From the NCBI GenBank assembly GCA_902800435.1, contig CADCEQ010000012.1, positions 1 to 64,000 on the forward strand: a stretch of DNA of 64,000 nucleotides, written 5' to 3'. The stretch comes from an uncultured Prevotellaceae bacterium. Its GTDB lineage: Bacteria; Bacteroidota; Bacteroidia; Bacteroidales; Bacteroidaceae. Both the position numbers and the translations under genes were made by a program. Of this stretch, positions 33,331 to 41,720 are shown in pieces. Every line of letters starts with the position of its first letter. Position 1 is the stretch's first letter. Below the pieces are notes generated by a model that had not been told where the DNA came from, did not search any database, and saw nothing but the letters and a program-made list of their open reading frames with translations.

Positions 33331-35829
33331 CTACTGTGCGGGCTTCATCTTGCGATACGACAGGAACAGTGCCAGCAGCACGAGCAACACAAGTACGCCT
33401 AAAGAGGCATAAGCTATGGTCTCGGTGGTGTCGAGCGACTTGGGGAAGAACGACAGCACCACCTTATGCTGTCCGGGACTGACGGTGAGGGCGCGCAGCA
33501 CGTAGTCAACGCGGCCAACCTCAACCGGCTGTTCGTCGACGGTGGCAGTCCAGCCAGGATAGTAGATTTCGGAGAACACCACTACCCCACCCCGGGCCGA
33601 CGTCACGTCGTAGGTCAGCTGGTTGGGCTCATAGGCTTTCAGGGTGACTAGGGCGGCCGAGTCGGCAGCCTGCTCGGCAACGGGCTTCAGCAGTTCGCGG
33701 AACTTGGCATCGGCCACGGCTTCGTGGCGCAGGTCGAGCTTGCCGAGGGCGTCGAGCTCCTGGTTGGCATTGTCGACGAACTTCACCGAGTTGACAAACC
33801 AAGCATTGCCGAATCTATACGGATTCTCCACGGGCACGGTCTTACCGTCCTGCAGCGGCAGGATGAAGTACTTGGTGTTGAGCATGTTGAGCACGGGATA
33901 GACGGAGTCGCCCTTCACCAGCGTCATGTCGCCGGCAGCCTCAGCCACAGCGGCAAAGGTCTGCTGCATCTCGGGCGAGATGTACGCCTCGATGAGCTCC
34001 TGATAGCGGCGTAGCTTGGCGGCGTGGTAGCCACCGATGGACTTATGGTAGTAGGATGTCTCGTTCTCGTTGAACGTGTTCGAGGCGAGGTTCAGCACGC
34101 GGTAGTCGAGCGTCTTGTCGGCAAGGATAATCTCGTCGGTCTCGGTCTTGGGCTGCGCCTGTTCGCGCTCGTACTTGGGCACGAACATCGCATCGTTCAG
34201 GTAGCGCTTGTTCACCATCCAGAGGTCGATGAGACAGAGTGCCAGGAGCAGGCCGGCCAGGGTGACAGCCTTCAGCTTGCGTGCCATGAAGAGCACCAGG
34301 CAGACGGTGCCGATAAGAATAATAATGAACGAGCGCATGGCGTCGCTGGTGAACATGGCACGGCGCATCTCCGACAGGTTGGCCAACAGCGGGTTGAGCT
34401 GGTCAGCAGGGAACTGCGACAGGGCCTGCATCTCGCCCGACGAGACGTAGTTGCCAAAGAACACGTCGGGCATCGCCCAGAACAGCAGGGCTACGCAGCC
34501 CGTGAGGGCGAACGAGGCGACAACGGCCTTACGCAACTTATCAGTTTTCACTTCTCCGCTTACCACTTCCTTCAGTGCCAGCATGGCCAACAGGGGAATG
34601 GTAAACTCGGCGATGACGAGGATGGAGGCCACGGTACGGAACTTGGCGTACATCGGCATATAGTCGATGAACAGGTCGGTCAGCCCCATGAAGTTCTTGC
34701 CCCACGACAGCATGATGCTCAGCACCGTTACCGCCAGGAGTGCCCACTTCATCGGGCCCTTGACGATAAACAGGCCCAGCACGAAGAGGAAGAGCACGAA
34801 GGCACCCACATAGACGGGCCCCGACGTGCCGGGCTGCTCGCCCCAGTACTGGCCTATCTGCTGGTAGATGCCGACGTAGTTGTTGTCGGCGTGCTTCATC
34901 GCCGTCTTGTTCATCACCAGCGGCTGCGAGGCACCGCCCTTCACATTGGGTACGAGGAGCGTCCAGGTCTCGCCGATGCCATACGACCACTGGGTGATAT
35001 AGTCGCGCTCCAGTCCGCTCGAGGTCTGGTTGGCATTGTTCTCCTTTACCAGCTCACTCTTGCCACGCATCGACTCCTTCGAATACTGCCACGTGTGGTA
35101 GAGGTTCGAGACATTGACCAACACGCCCACCAGACCGCCAACTATGCAGACGGCCGTGGCCTTCAGGAAGCGAGCCATCTGCTTCTGGCGGATGGCTTCA
35201 ATAAGGTAGGCCAGTATCATAAAGAAGATGACAAACAGATAGTAGTACGTCATCTGCACGTGGTTGGCATACACCTCGAAGGCCGTGAAGAGGGCCGTCA
35301 TAATCAGTCCCCACAGGTACTTACCCCTATAGGCCAGCACAATGCCCGCTATCAGCGGCGGCAGGTAGGCCAGCGCCCACACCTTCCAGATATGTCCGGC
35401 AGCAATGATAATGAGGAAATACGTGCTGAAAGCCCACATCACCGAGCCCAACGCCGCCAGATACCAGCGGAAATCGAAGGCACGCAACAGGAGGTAGAAG
35501 CCCAAGAGGTAGACGAACACATACCAGACATTCTCGGGCAGCCACAGGTGGTAGGCATCAACGACCTTTCCCAACAGATTGGTGCTATTGTACGAGGGCG
35601 CCGACTGGTAGGTAGGCATACCGCTGAACAAGGCGTTGGTCCAGCGGGTGCGCTCACCCGTGCGCTGATAATACTCCTGCTGTTCCTGTCCGGCCCCCAC
35701 GCCTGCCGAGGCATCGTGACGGTAGAGGATGCGCCCCTCCGTGTCGGCGGGAAAGAAATAGGCGAAGGCCAGGACGGCAAACAACAATACGGCCACAATG
35801 TCGGGCACGAGTTTCTTCAGTGTAGTCAT
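33331..35829 (-). CDS. YfhO-family membrane protein
   Basis: 832 residues. The ATG at 35829 is chosen because it directly precedes the first membrane helix ('MTTLKKLVPDIVAVLLFAVLAFAYFF'). The longer frame runs back through the promoter region. About twelve membrane helices are followed by a periplasmic C-terminal domain (about 560-790) and a final helix ('YASLGVLVLLVLLALFLSY'). YfhO proteins are GT-C-like membrane proteins linked to glycosylation of cell-wall or lipid-linked glycans (family knowledge). It is first in an operon with fkp, 4 bp apart, suggesting a shared role in surface glycans. Confidence 0.88.
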   Translation of the reverse strand: MTTLKKLVPDIVAVLLFAVLAFAYFFPADTEGRILYRHDASAGVGAGQEQQEYYQRTGERTRWTNALFSGMPTYQSAPSYNSTNLLGKVVDAYHLWLPENVWYVFVYLLGFYLLLRAFDFRWYLAALGSVMWAFSTYFLIIIAAGHIWKVWALAYLPPLIAGIVLAYRGKYLWGLIMTALFTAFEVYANHVQMTYYYLFVIFFMILAYLIEAIRQKQMARFLKATAVCIVGGLVGVLVNVSNLYHTWQYSKESMRGKSELVKENNANQTSSGLERDYITQWSYGIGETWTLLVPNVKGGASQPLVMNKTAMKHADNNYVGIYQQIGQYWGEQPGTSGPVYVGAFVLFLFVLGLFIVKGPMKWALLAVTVLSIMLSWGKNFMGLTDLFIDYMPMYAKFRTVASILVIAEFTIPLLAMLALKEVVSGEVKTDKLRKAVVASFALTGCVALLFWAMPDVFFGNYVSSGEMQALSQFPADQLNPLLANLSEMRRAMFTSDAMRSFIIILIGTVCLVLFMARKLKAVTLAGLLLALCLIDLWMVNKRYLNDAMFVPKYEREQAQPKTETDEIILADKTLDYRVLNLASNTFNENETSYYHKSIGGYHAAKLRRYQELIEAYISPEMQQTFAAVAEAAGDMTLVKGDSVYPVLNMLNTKYFILPLQDGKTVPVENPYRFGNAWFVNSVKFVDNANQELDALGKLDLRHEAVADAKFRELLKPVAEQAADSAALVTLKAYEPNQLTYDVTSARGGVVVFSEIYYPGWTATVDEQPVEVGRVDYVLRALTVSPGQHKVVLSFFPKSLDTTETIAYASLGVLVLLVLLALFLSYRKMKPAQ

Positions 35830-35847
35830 AACTTGCAAGTTTTTTAC

Positions 35848-35897
35848 GTTTCTGCGTGCAAAGGTACGAAAATTTTCGTACCTTTGCACGCAGAAAC
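35848..35897. promoter_or_regulatory. 50-bp perfect palindrome forming the YfhO/luxS divergent promoter
   Basis: Two 25-base arms are exact reverse complements, meeting at 35872/35873 (ACGAAAA|TTTTCGT). Each arm carries TACCTTTG: on the minus strand at 35859-35866 for YfhO and on the plus strand at 35879-35886 for luxS. The symmetrical arrangement makes the two promoters identical over this span. In RNA it could also form a long hairpin. Confidence 0.9.
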
Positions 35898-35946
35898 CAT
35901 AGAAAAAAGAATAAAAAAGGGAAATTCACTCTAAACAAGCAGTATT

Positions 35947-36441
35947 ATGGAAGTCATACAAAGTTTCACCATCGACCACACCCGCCTGAAGCCGGGCATC
36001 TACATATCGCGCGAAGATAAAGGTTTTACCACGTACGACCTGCGTATCACCGAACCCAACAAGGAGCCTGCCGTGGCACCAGCCGCCATGCACAGCCTGG
36101 AGCACCTGATGGCTACGTGGTTCCGCAACTCCCGCGTCAAGGACGACGTGGTGTATGTAGGGCCTATGGGCTGCCTTACCGGCATGTATATCATCATGAC
36201 AGGGCAATACTCGGTCGAGGACATGCGCCAGCTGACCATCGAGTGCTTAGAGTGGATTCTCACGCAGACGGAGGTGCCTGCCACGGAGCCGCAGACCTGC
36301 GGCAACTACCTGCTCCACGACCTGCCGATGTGCCAGTGGGAGAGCCGCCGCTATCTCGACCGCCTGCAGCACGACTTCCACTCGGAGTACACCCGTCTGC
36401 AGGTCACCCTCAGCGACGGCCGCCAGTTTGCCGACGCATAA
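35947..36441 (+). CDS. luxS: S-ribosylhomocysteine lyase LuxS
   Basis: 164 residues, the usual length. It splits S-ribosylhomocysteine into homocysteine and DPD, the precursor of autoinducer-2, in the methyl cycle. The metal-binding motif HSLEH is near residue 49. The catalytic Cys lies in 'GPMGCLTGMY'; the third metal ligand is in 'TCGNYLLHDLPMC'. The last 32 bp overlap the 3' end of the convergent serpin gene, so both proteins' C-termini are encoded by the same DNA on opposite strands. No Pfs gene is nearby. Confidence 0.97.
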   Translation: MEVIQSFTIDHTRLKPGIYISREDKGFTTYDLRITEPNKEPAVAPAAMHSLEHLMATWFRNSRVKDDVVYVGPMGCLTGMYIIMTGQYSVEDMRQLTIECLEWILTQTEVPATEPQTCGNYLLHDLPMCQWESRRYLDRLQHDFHSEYTRLQVTLSDGRQFADA

Positions 36442-38341
36442 CCACGCGGCCGTTCTCGATGTAGAGTCCCTTAGCGGGCGGTGCCTGCAGGCGTTGGCCG
36501 TTCAGGTTGTAGAGTTGGTCGGCAGCCACCGGCTGGTCGCCAAGCTCGGGCTGGTCGATGCCGTCAAACCCTCCCTCAACGGGACCATTGTGGCACGTGA
36601 ACGCACCGACGAAGAAGACGGCACCCGTCGATTGCTCGCTGATGACATAAAGGAACGGGCGCGTAGCGTGGAACATCTTAAAATATTGCGGCTCCATTCC
36701 TGTAGCTATATCAATGACAGTCACGGCTGCAGCCTCCGTGCCCTGCTCGTCGAGCTTGATTTTTGCCACCTGCTTCATCTGTCCGATAAAGGTTGGCACG
36801 TTGCAGATCTCCGGGAACTCTGCTCTAAGCGAGAATGCGGTAGGCATACCCAAGGCCGACATCACATCATTTAAAAGCATATCGGTCTTCGTCTCGAAAC
36901 GCGGCAGCTTCAGGTCAACCGCCGCCGGACTCATCTTCTGGCACAGCAGCCCGAACTGTGCGGCTGTCGGCACCTGGGGCACTGTGTTCACAAGCTTCGA
37001 GCCTGTCAGCTTGGGCAGCAGGACGGTCATCGCGTACGCCCCGTTGCCGTATGGCAGCCTGACGGCCTGATAGTCGTCATCTTCAGCGTAGGCGAACTCC
37101 TCCATCTGGCGCATCATCGGGACTGTGGTCAATTCTTTCGTATAGCCAGCATGGTCGAAGACTTCCTCCATCGTATTCTTTTCGTCGAACTTGTTCTGCC
37201 ACACGCCCTTGAAGTAGATGGCATTCAGCAGGTAACTCACGCTGCCGGGGTTGAACGTCGACTCGTCGAGCACCTTTTTGATCATCTGCTGCGTGTGGTC
37301 GCTGGCCCACTGGTTGATGACGTCCATCGTCAGTCCGTCGTGGAAGTCGCGCGTCTCGGGCTGGGCATCGTAGTAGGTGTTGGCCTTCTCCACGAACGAG
37401 GGTTTCAGCTGATACGGCTGGTTCACGAAGATGGTATTGGCTATCGAGACCTTGGTCGTCCCGTCGAGCGCGCCGCTTTCGGTCATCATCTTGCGGCAGA
37501 ACTGGTTGATGGCATCGGGCGAACCGACGTCGGCACCGCCCAGGACGGTACTGATTTCCTGCTGCGTCTGTCCGGCGGCGCCGTTGTTGAGCATCCCCAG
37601 GGCGTAGGTGATGCTCAGTGGTGAGAGAATGAGGTCCTGGCCACGGCTCACCTCACGCATCAGTCGGAAGGCGAAGTCGTTGTTCTGCTCCACCAGTCGC
37701 TGCTCGTCCTGTGTCAGCTCAATGTATTTGGGGGCATTGAAATCGGTTGCGCTGAAATAGTAGTCGCCTGACACATACTCAAACGACTCATAGTCGCAGA
37801 TGCAGTCTGGCTCAGGTTCAAACAGCCAGTGTACCAGCCCTTTCCCTTGGAATCCGACACCCTCGACAGCTACAAATCCCAACGTATAGAGGCTGCCGTC
37901 GGGACGCACGTTCTGATAGCGGAAACGGCGAAACAGCTGTCTGTTCACCTGGATGGTCTCCTCAATGGGCGTCGCTTCGGGGAATGAGTTGCTGCCGAAA
38001 TGCAGACTGACGTCAAACAGCAGGAAGTCCTTCTTGTCGCCCAGATAGTCGTACTGCCACACCCTGCCCTCTTCGTCTTCGCGGAAGGCACCATAGTAGC
38101 TGTTGGTGCCATTGCCTTGGCGGTACATCCTCAGATACCGCCACCCGTCGATGACGGTGTCGCCTCTCAGCGTATAGGCCACCGGCCACGTAGAAGTCTC
38201 GTGAGGGTTCTCGTAGTCCACGTCCTCAAAGTGGTGATACGTGTACCACCACGTCTTGCCTTCCTCCAGCATGGGCCGACGGTCGGCGGCACTGACGCTC
38301 AGAGCTGTCAGCAGCACAGTCAGTAATGTCTTCGTTCTCAT
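36410..38341 (-). CDS. Secreted serpin with extra N-terminal domain and C-terminal tail
   Basis: 643 residues from the ATG at 38341 (a TTG two codons earlier is also open). Signal peptide to about residue 19. An N-terminal domain of unknown family covers about 20-205 ('GKTWWYTYHHFEDVDYENP', 'DTVIDGWRYLRMYRQ'). The serpin fold covers about 210-590: 'NNDFAFRLMREVSRGQDLILSPLSITYAL', 'NTIFVNQPYQLKPSF', 'YLLNAIYFKGVWQNKF', and the breach/hinge region 'IKLDEQGTEAAAVTVI', whose small residues match inhibitory serpins, then 'FHATRPFLYVI'. The protein ends in the 'LYNLNGQRL...GLYIENGRV' tail. It is the last gene of the C13-protease operon, 10 bp after the sigma-barrel gene. The target protease is not known; the co-encoded C13 enzyme is a candidate. 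Confidence 0.9.
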   Translation of the reverse strand: MRTKTLLTVLLTALSVSAADRRPMLEEGKTWWYTYHHFEDVDYENPHETSTWPVAYTLRGDTVIDGWRYLRMYRQGNGTNSYYGAFREDEEGRVWQYDYLGDKKDFLLFDVSLHFGSNSFPEATPIEETIQVNRQLFRRFRYQNVRPDGSLYTLGFVAVEGVGFQGKGLVHWLFEPEPDCICDYESFEYVSGDYYFSATDFNAPKYIELTQDEQRLVEQNNDFAFRLMREVSRGQDLILSPLSITYALGMLNNGAAGQTQQEISTVLGGADVGSPDAINQFCRKMMTESGALDGTTKVSIANTIFVNQPYQLKPSFVEKANTYYDAQPETRDFHDGLTMDVINQWASDHTQQMIKKVLDESTFNPGSVSYLLNAIYFKGVWQNKFDEKNTMEEVFDHAGYTKELTTVPMMRQMEEFAYAEDDDYQAVRLPYGNGAYAMTVLLPKLTGSKLVNTVPQVPTAAQFGLLCQKMSPAAVDLKLPRFETKTDMLLNDVMSALGMPTAFSLRAEFPEICNVPTFIGQMKQVAKIKLDEQGTEAAAVTVIDIATGMEPQYFKMFHATRPFLYVISEQSTGAVFFVGAFTCHNGPVEGGFDGIDQPELGDQPVAADQLYNLNGQRLQAPPAKGLYIENGRVVMRRQTGGRR

Positions 38342-38351
38342 AGTCAATTGT

Positions 38352-39896
38352 CTATTTAATGGTAATTCTTATGCCTAATGGTACGGTCACGACGAAGGGG
38401 TGCTCCGTCTGCCACGTCTCGACGCCGCTGCCATTGCGGAAGTAGTGCTGCAGACTCGGCTCGACGAAGAAGCCCACGGCGGGCGTCACGTCGTACTGCA
38501 GGCCGAGGCCCACGCCCGCCGACCACTGCAGACCGGGATGGAGGCGATCATGACCAGCCTCTACGACTGAACCGTTTATCACATAGCGGCTATCGAGGGT
38601 GGAGCGCAGCGGCAGCTGGAGCGTGACGTTGGCGGCGGCGTTGAGACTGAGCCTCGGCAACAGCTGCTGTCGCCATCCTGCCTGCAGCGGCAGACCAAGA
38701 TACTGCACGCGCTGCTCCTGCTGCAACTGGGCAAAGGTATTGCCCGAGGCCAGGCTCGACGACAGCCGCGTGTATTGCAGGCCGAGGCTCACCTGCCAGT
38801 GCTTGCCGAGATGGCGGCTGACGGTCAGCCCGACGGTGAGCGGCAGCCGGTGGTTGGCCACGGAGTCATAGACGGAGGGGTTCATATCCGGGTCGGCGTA
38901 TGGCAGCTGCGTGTTGCCGCTGCTGCCCGTGCCGCTATAGGCCAGGGCTATCGCCCACTCGGAGGGGGAGGCGTGTGACACCGCCACACGACAGCCAACA
39001 TCAGGGACTGTGGGACTGACGGTTGAGGCGGTGGTGTCTGGGACGGAGGTGTCGGCGACTGCTACGGCGGCGGCGGTGTCGGCAACGACGGCAGCGATGG
39101 TGGTGCTTGCGGTATCGGCGGCTACAACGGCGGCTTCCACGGTTGCAGCGTCGGCTTTCGCGATTTCTCTGGTGCCACCCATTCCCCTCCCTTGTAGGGG
39201 AGGGGTCAGGGGTGGGGTCAGTATCTTCTCTGAACCAGATGACAGACTCACCCCTTCCCCGGCTGCACCGTTATCCACCTGTTTCCCCGTCTCCAAACCA
39301 TCTGCAGCAGGCTCTGTTTTCAACCAATGCCACGCCAACGGCAGCAGCGCCGCCACGAGCAGCAGCACCATAGGCCGCAGCCACCGGCGCAACAGCAGCT
39401 TGGCCCGCGAGAGCTGGGCCGACGACGTGTGAGGCTCGATGCCGAGCAGGGCGGCAATCTCCTGATGACTCATACCCTCAAGCACCGACAAGCGGAACAC
39501 GCGGCGGTAGCTCTGGGGCAGGGCATCGACCAGGCGCAGAATCTCGTCGTAGGTGATGGGCATAGGCACGGGATCCACCACTTCCAAGGGGCGCTCCAGG
39601 GCATCGAGCGACACCATCGGCTCCTGCCTATGACGCTGCAGCCAGGTCTGCGTCAGGTTATGGACTACCCGCGTCATCCAGGCCTCTGCCTTCGACGTGT
39701 CCTTCAGGTCGCCAATCTTGCTGAAAATCAAGAGGAACGCATCGTGCAGCAAGTCATCGACGGTGGCCTCGTCGGTCACGTAGTGCCGACAGACCCTGCG
39801 CAGCCGGTCGTACATCTTGGTGTAGAGCACCTCGAAGGCCTGCTGGTCGCCCTGCTGGCACCGCTCGACTATTTGCTTAACGCTCAGTTCCCCCAT
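38352..39896 (-). CDS. ECF sigma factor fused to membrane helix and beta-barrel-like domain
   Basis: 514 residues. Sigma region 2 covers about 10-90 ('DDLLHDAFLLIFSKIGDL', 'AWMTRVVHNLTQTWLQRHR'). Region 4 covers about 115-173 with the helix-turn-helix 'MSHQEIAALLGIEPHTSSAQ'. A single hydrophobic helix follows at about 176-192 (MVLLLVAALLPLAWHWL), then a 125-residue Ala/Thr/Val/Pro-rich linker, then alternating beta strands at about 310-514 ('LTVGLTVSRHLGKHWQVSLGL', 'SAGVGLGLQYDVTPAVGFFV') ending 'GIRITIK'. The sigma part should be cytoplasmic and the barrel-like part beyond the inner membrane. A repeat at 39184-39219 sits in the linker. In many Bacteroidales the sigma and the anchored barrel protein are separate genes (recollection); here they are one uninterrupted frame. 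Confidence 0.85.
   Translation of the reverse strand: MGELSVKQIVERCQQGDQQAFEVLYTKMYDRLRRVCRHYVTDEATVDDLLHDAFLLIFSKIGDLKDTSKAEAWMTRVVHNLTQTWLQRHRQEPMVSLDALERPLEVVDPVPMPITYDEILRLVDALPQSYRRVFRLSVLEGMSHQEIAALLGIEPHTSSAQLSRAKLLLRRWLRPMVLLLVAALLPLAWHWLKTEPAADGLETGKQVDNGAAGEGVSLSSGSEKILTPPLTPPLQGRGMGGTREIAKADAATVEAAVVAADTASTTIAAVVADTAAAVAVADTSVPDTTASTVSPTVPDVGCRVAVSHASPSEWAIALAYSGTGSSGNTQLPYADPDMNPSVYDSVANHRLPLTVGLTVSRHLGKHWQVSLGLQYTRLSSSLASGNTFAQLQQEQRVQYLGLPLQAGWRQQLLPRLSLNAAANVTLQLPLRSTLDSRYVINGSVVEAGHDRLHPGLQWSAGVGLGLQYDVTPAVGFFVEPSLQHYFRNGSGVETWQTEHPFVVTVPLGIRITIK
39184..39219. repeat. GGGAGGGG repeat in the sigma-barrel linker
   Basis: CCCCTCCCTTGTAGGGGAGG then GGTCAGGGGTGGGGTC. It encodes 'LTPPLTPPLQGRGMGGT' in frame in the linker after the membrane helix. 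Confidence 0.75.
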
Positions 39897-39902
39897 CGTG
39901 GT

Positions 39903-41684
39903 TTATTTGATGATGGTCTTCCGTCCACCTATTATATATAGTCCGGGCTTCAGGCTTGTCTTGCTCACATTGCCCAGTCGCTGTCCGCTGAGCGTGTAGA
40001 CGGTCTGCGGGGTGTCGGCACTGCTCCGCCTGCCACTCCCGACAGCCGTAGCTTGTTCACCCCCGACATAGAGCACCTGATAGCCGGAAATTGCAGGCAC
40101 TTCAGTCTTATCAGGCTCTTCATAAGAAGCCACCATCAGTGCCCTGAAAGGCTTCTCCAAGTCGTCGGTGTCGAATTGACAGAAATAGCGGTCGTAGCTG
40201 CTCCAGCGGTAGAAGCCGTCGGGCGTGGTCTGCGCCAGTGTTGAGCCGACAAAGTCTATCTCAGCACCTTTGGCCACGGCAGGCCGGGTGGCCGGAATGG
40301 TGACGTTCTCGGCATAGAACGCGATTGGCGACGGCAGCACCCGACTGATGAGATAAGGCTCGTAGGCATTGAGATGGTCGTCACTGACGGGCTCAAACAG
40401 CAGCAGGTCGCCATCATTGCCCCGATAGCGGCTGACGGTCAGCTCGGGACTGTCGAAGCCGACATCCTCCCCCGGCGCACCATTGACCGCCGTCAGCCAC
40501 GCCCGCTGCGCGTCGAAGGGCAGCACGAGCGTGCCCGACCGGTAGCCATCGCCCGGAACGCTTTCCGGCGTATAGGTAAAGAGGGCGCTCTTCACCGTGA
40601 ACGGCATGGGACAATAGTAGTCGAAGTCTTCGTTCAACATGAAGTCGCGCCGTTCGTAGTCGCGTATCACCAGCCGGCTGTTGTCCAGTCCTCTCGGCAC
40701 GTAGTCCATATAGTTCAGATAGTAGAGGCAGTTGGGGTTGGCCGCCGAGGCGTCAATCGTGAAGATGCCATTGATGCTATAGTTGCCGCGCAGGTCAACG
40801 GCCAGAGCATCGGCAGGCACCTTCAGCGTCATGCCGTCCTGCGGCAACTGGTGGACCTGGCCGTCGGCTGTCCAGTAGGTGTTTATGCCATCCTTATATA
40901 CCAACGGAATCGTCACAATGGGTTGCCAGGCCAGTCGAACCTGCATTTCATTGCTGGCATTGTCACGCAAAGCATACGGGATGTCATAGCTGAAATTAAA
41001 GGTGACCGAAGCTTTTGGCCCTATTTCCCGGATCGTTTCATTGAACAGCGGCTCATAATGGGTGAACCCCGCCTCGGCTGTTTCCATGGAAAAGGTGACA
41101 GCATCCATCAGCCCATCTTCTCCCACAGCAAAAAAAGTGTTGTCACGAATAGCGTATGGCTCCTCATTCTTAATGGTCACCTGACCGGCTACCCGCAGCT
41201 TGTCAGGCACCCCATAGACAGTCACTCCTTTGTCGTTCGTCTCTGACATATACAGTACGACATCGCACTTCACACGTGGAGCGACAAACGGCTTGATGTC
41301 AGCGGCGAATGATAACAACGGGGCAGACGGATTCCCCTTGAACACTACTGGATACAGTTCACAATCGTAATGTCCCGACTGCATGAAGCAGAGTTCCATG
41401 ACAATCTCTTTGGTCTCACCAGCAGGAATCGAGACCCAGACAGGCCGTATCCAGTCTTCCTGAAGAGAGGGGTCCTGGTAGTTGAGGGGCAACCAGTAGT
41501 CGCCATAGTCTTGCTCGCCATGATTAGTTACTTCTACGTGCAGCAACTGAACCATTCGGGCCATCATGCTTCCATCTAATGCCACTTTCCTGACTACCAG
41601 AGATGAAGGGTCACTCGACGCACTGGCACACCAGCCTGTCAAGGCTGTCATGGCCATCATCAAAAATAGACACATTCGTTTCAT
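39903..41684 (-). CDS. Secreted protein of unknown function with C-terminal tail
   Basis: 593 residues. Signal peptide to about residue 20 ('MKRMCLFLMMAMTALTGWCA'). No catalytic motif was recognised. The N-terminal part looks like paired beta-sandwich domains ('VEVTNHGEQDYGDYWLPLNY', 'QVTIKNEEPYAIRDNTFF'). The second half resembles the generic repeats of large Prevotella surface proteins ('FYRWSSYDRYFCQF'). It ends in 'TVYTLSGQRL...PGLYIIGGRKTIIK'. It lies between the C13 protease gene (36 bp) and the sigma-barrel gene (6 bp) and is surely co-transcribed. It could be a substrate, scaffold or surface adhesin; nothing in the sequence decides. Confidence 0.8.
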   Translation of the reverse strand: MKRMCLFLMMAMTALTGWCASASSDPSSLVVRKVALDGSMMARMVQLLHVEVTNHGEQDYGDYWLPLNYQDPSLQEDWIRPVWVSIPAGETKEIVMELCFMQSGHYDCELYPVVFKGNPSAPLLSFAADIKPFVAPRVKCDVVLYMSETNDKGVTVYGVPDKLRVAGQVTIKNEEPYAIRDNTFFAVGEDGLMDAVTFSMETAEAGFTHYEPLFNETIREIGPKASVTFNFSYDIPYALRDNASNEMQVRLAWQPIVTIPLVYKDGINTYWTADGQVHQLPQDGMTLKVPADALAVDLRGNYSINGIFTIDASAANPNCLYYLNYMDYVPRGLDNSRLVIRDYERRDFMLNEDFDYYCPMPFTVKSALFTYTPESVPGDGYRSGTLVLPFDAQRAWLTAVNGAPGEDVGFDSPELTVSRYRGNDGDLLLFEPVSDDHLNAYEPYLISRVLPSPIAFYAENVTIPATRPAVAKGAEIDFVGSTLAQTTPDGFYRWSSYDRYFCQFDTDDLEKPFRALMVASYEEPDKTEVPAISGYQVLYVGGEQATAVGSGRRSSADTPQTVYTLSGQRLGNVSKTSLKPGLYIIGGRKTIIK

Positions 41685-41720
41685 ATCTTCCTTCCTTTAT
41701 ATTATGGGGTTCATAAATTC

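Noticed and set aside
38352..39896. Sigma-barrel fusion being two genes joined by a frameshift
   Set aside because: The frame is continuous through the membrane helix and linker with no internal start preferred. A sequencing error cannot be excluded without reads but is not suggested by the sequence.
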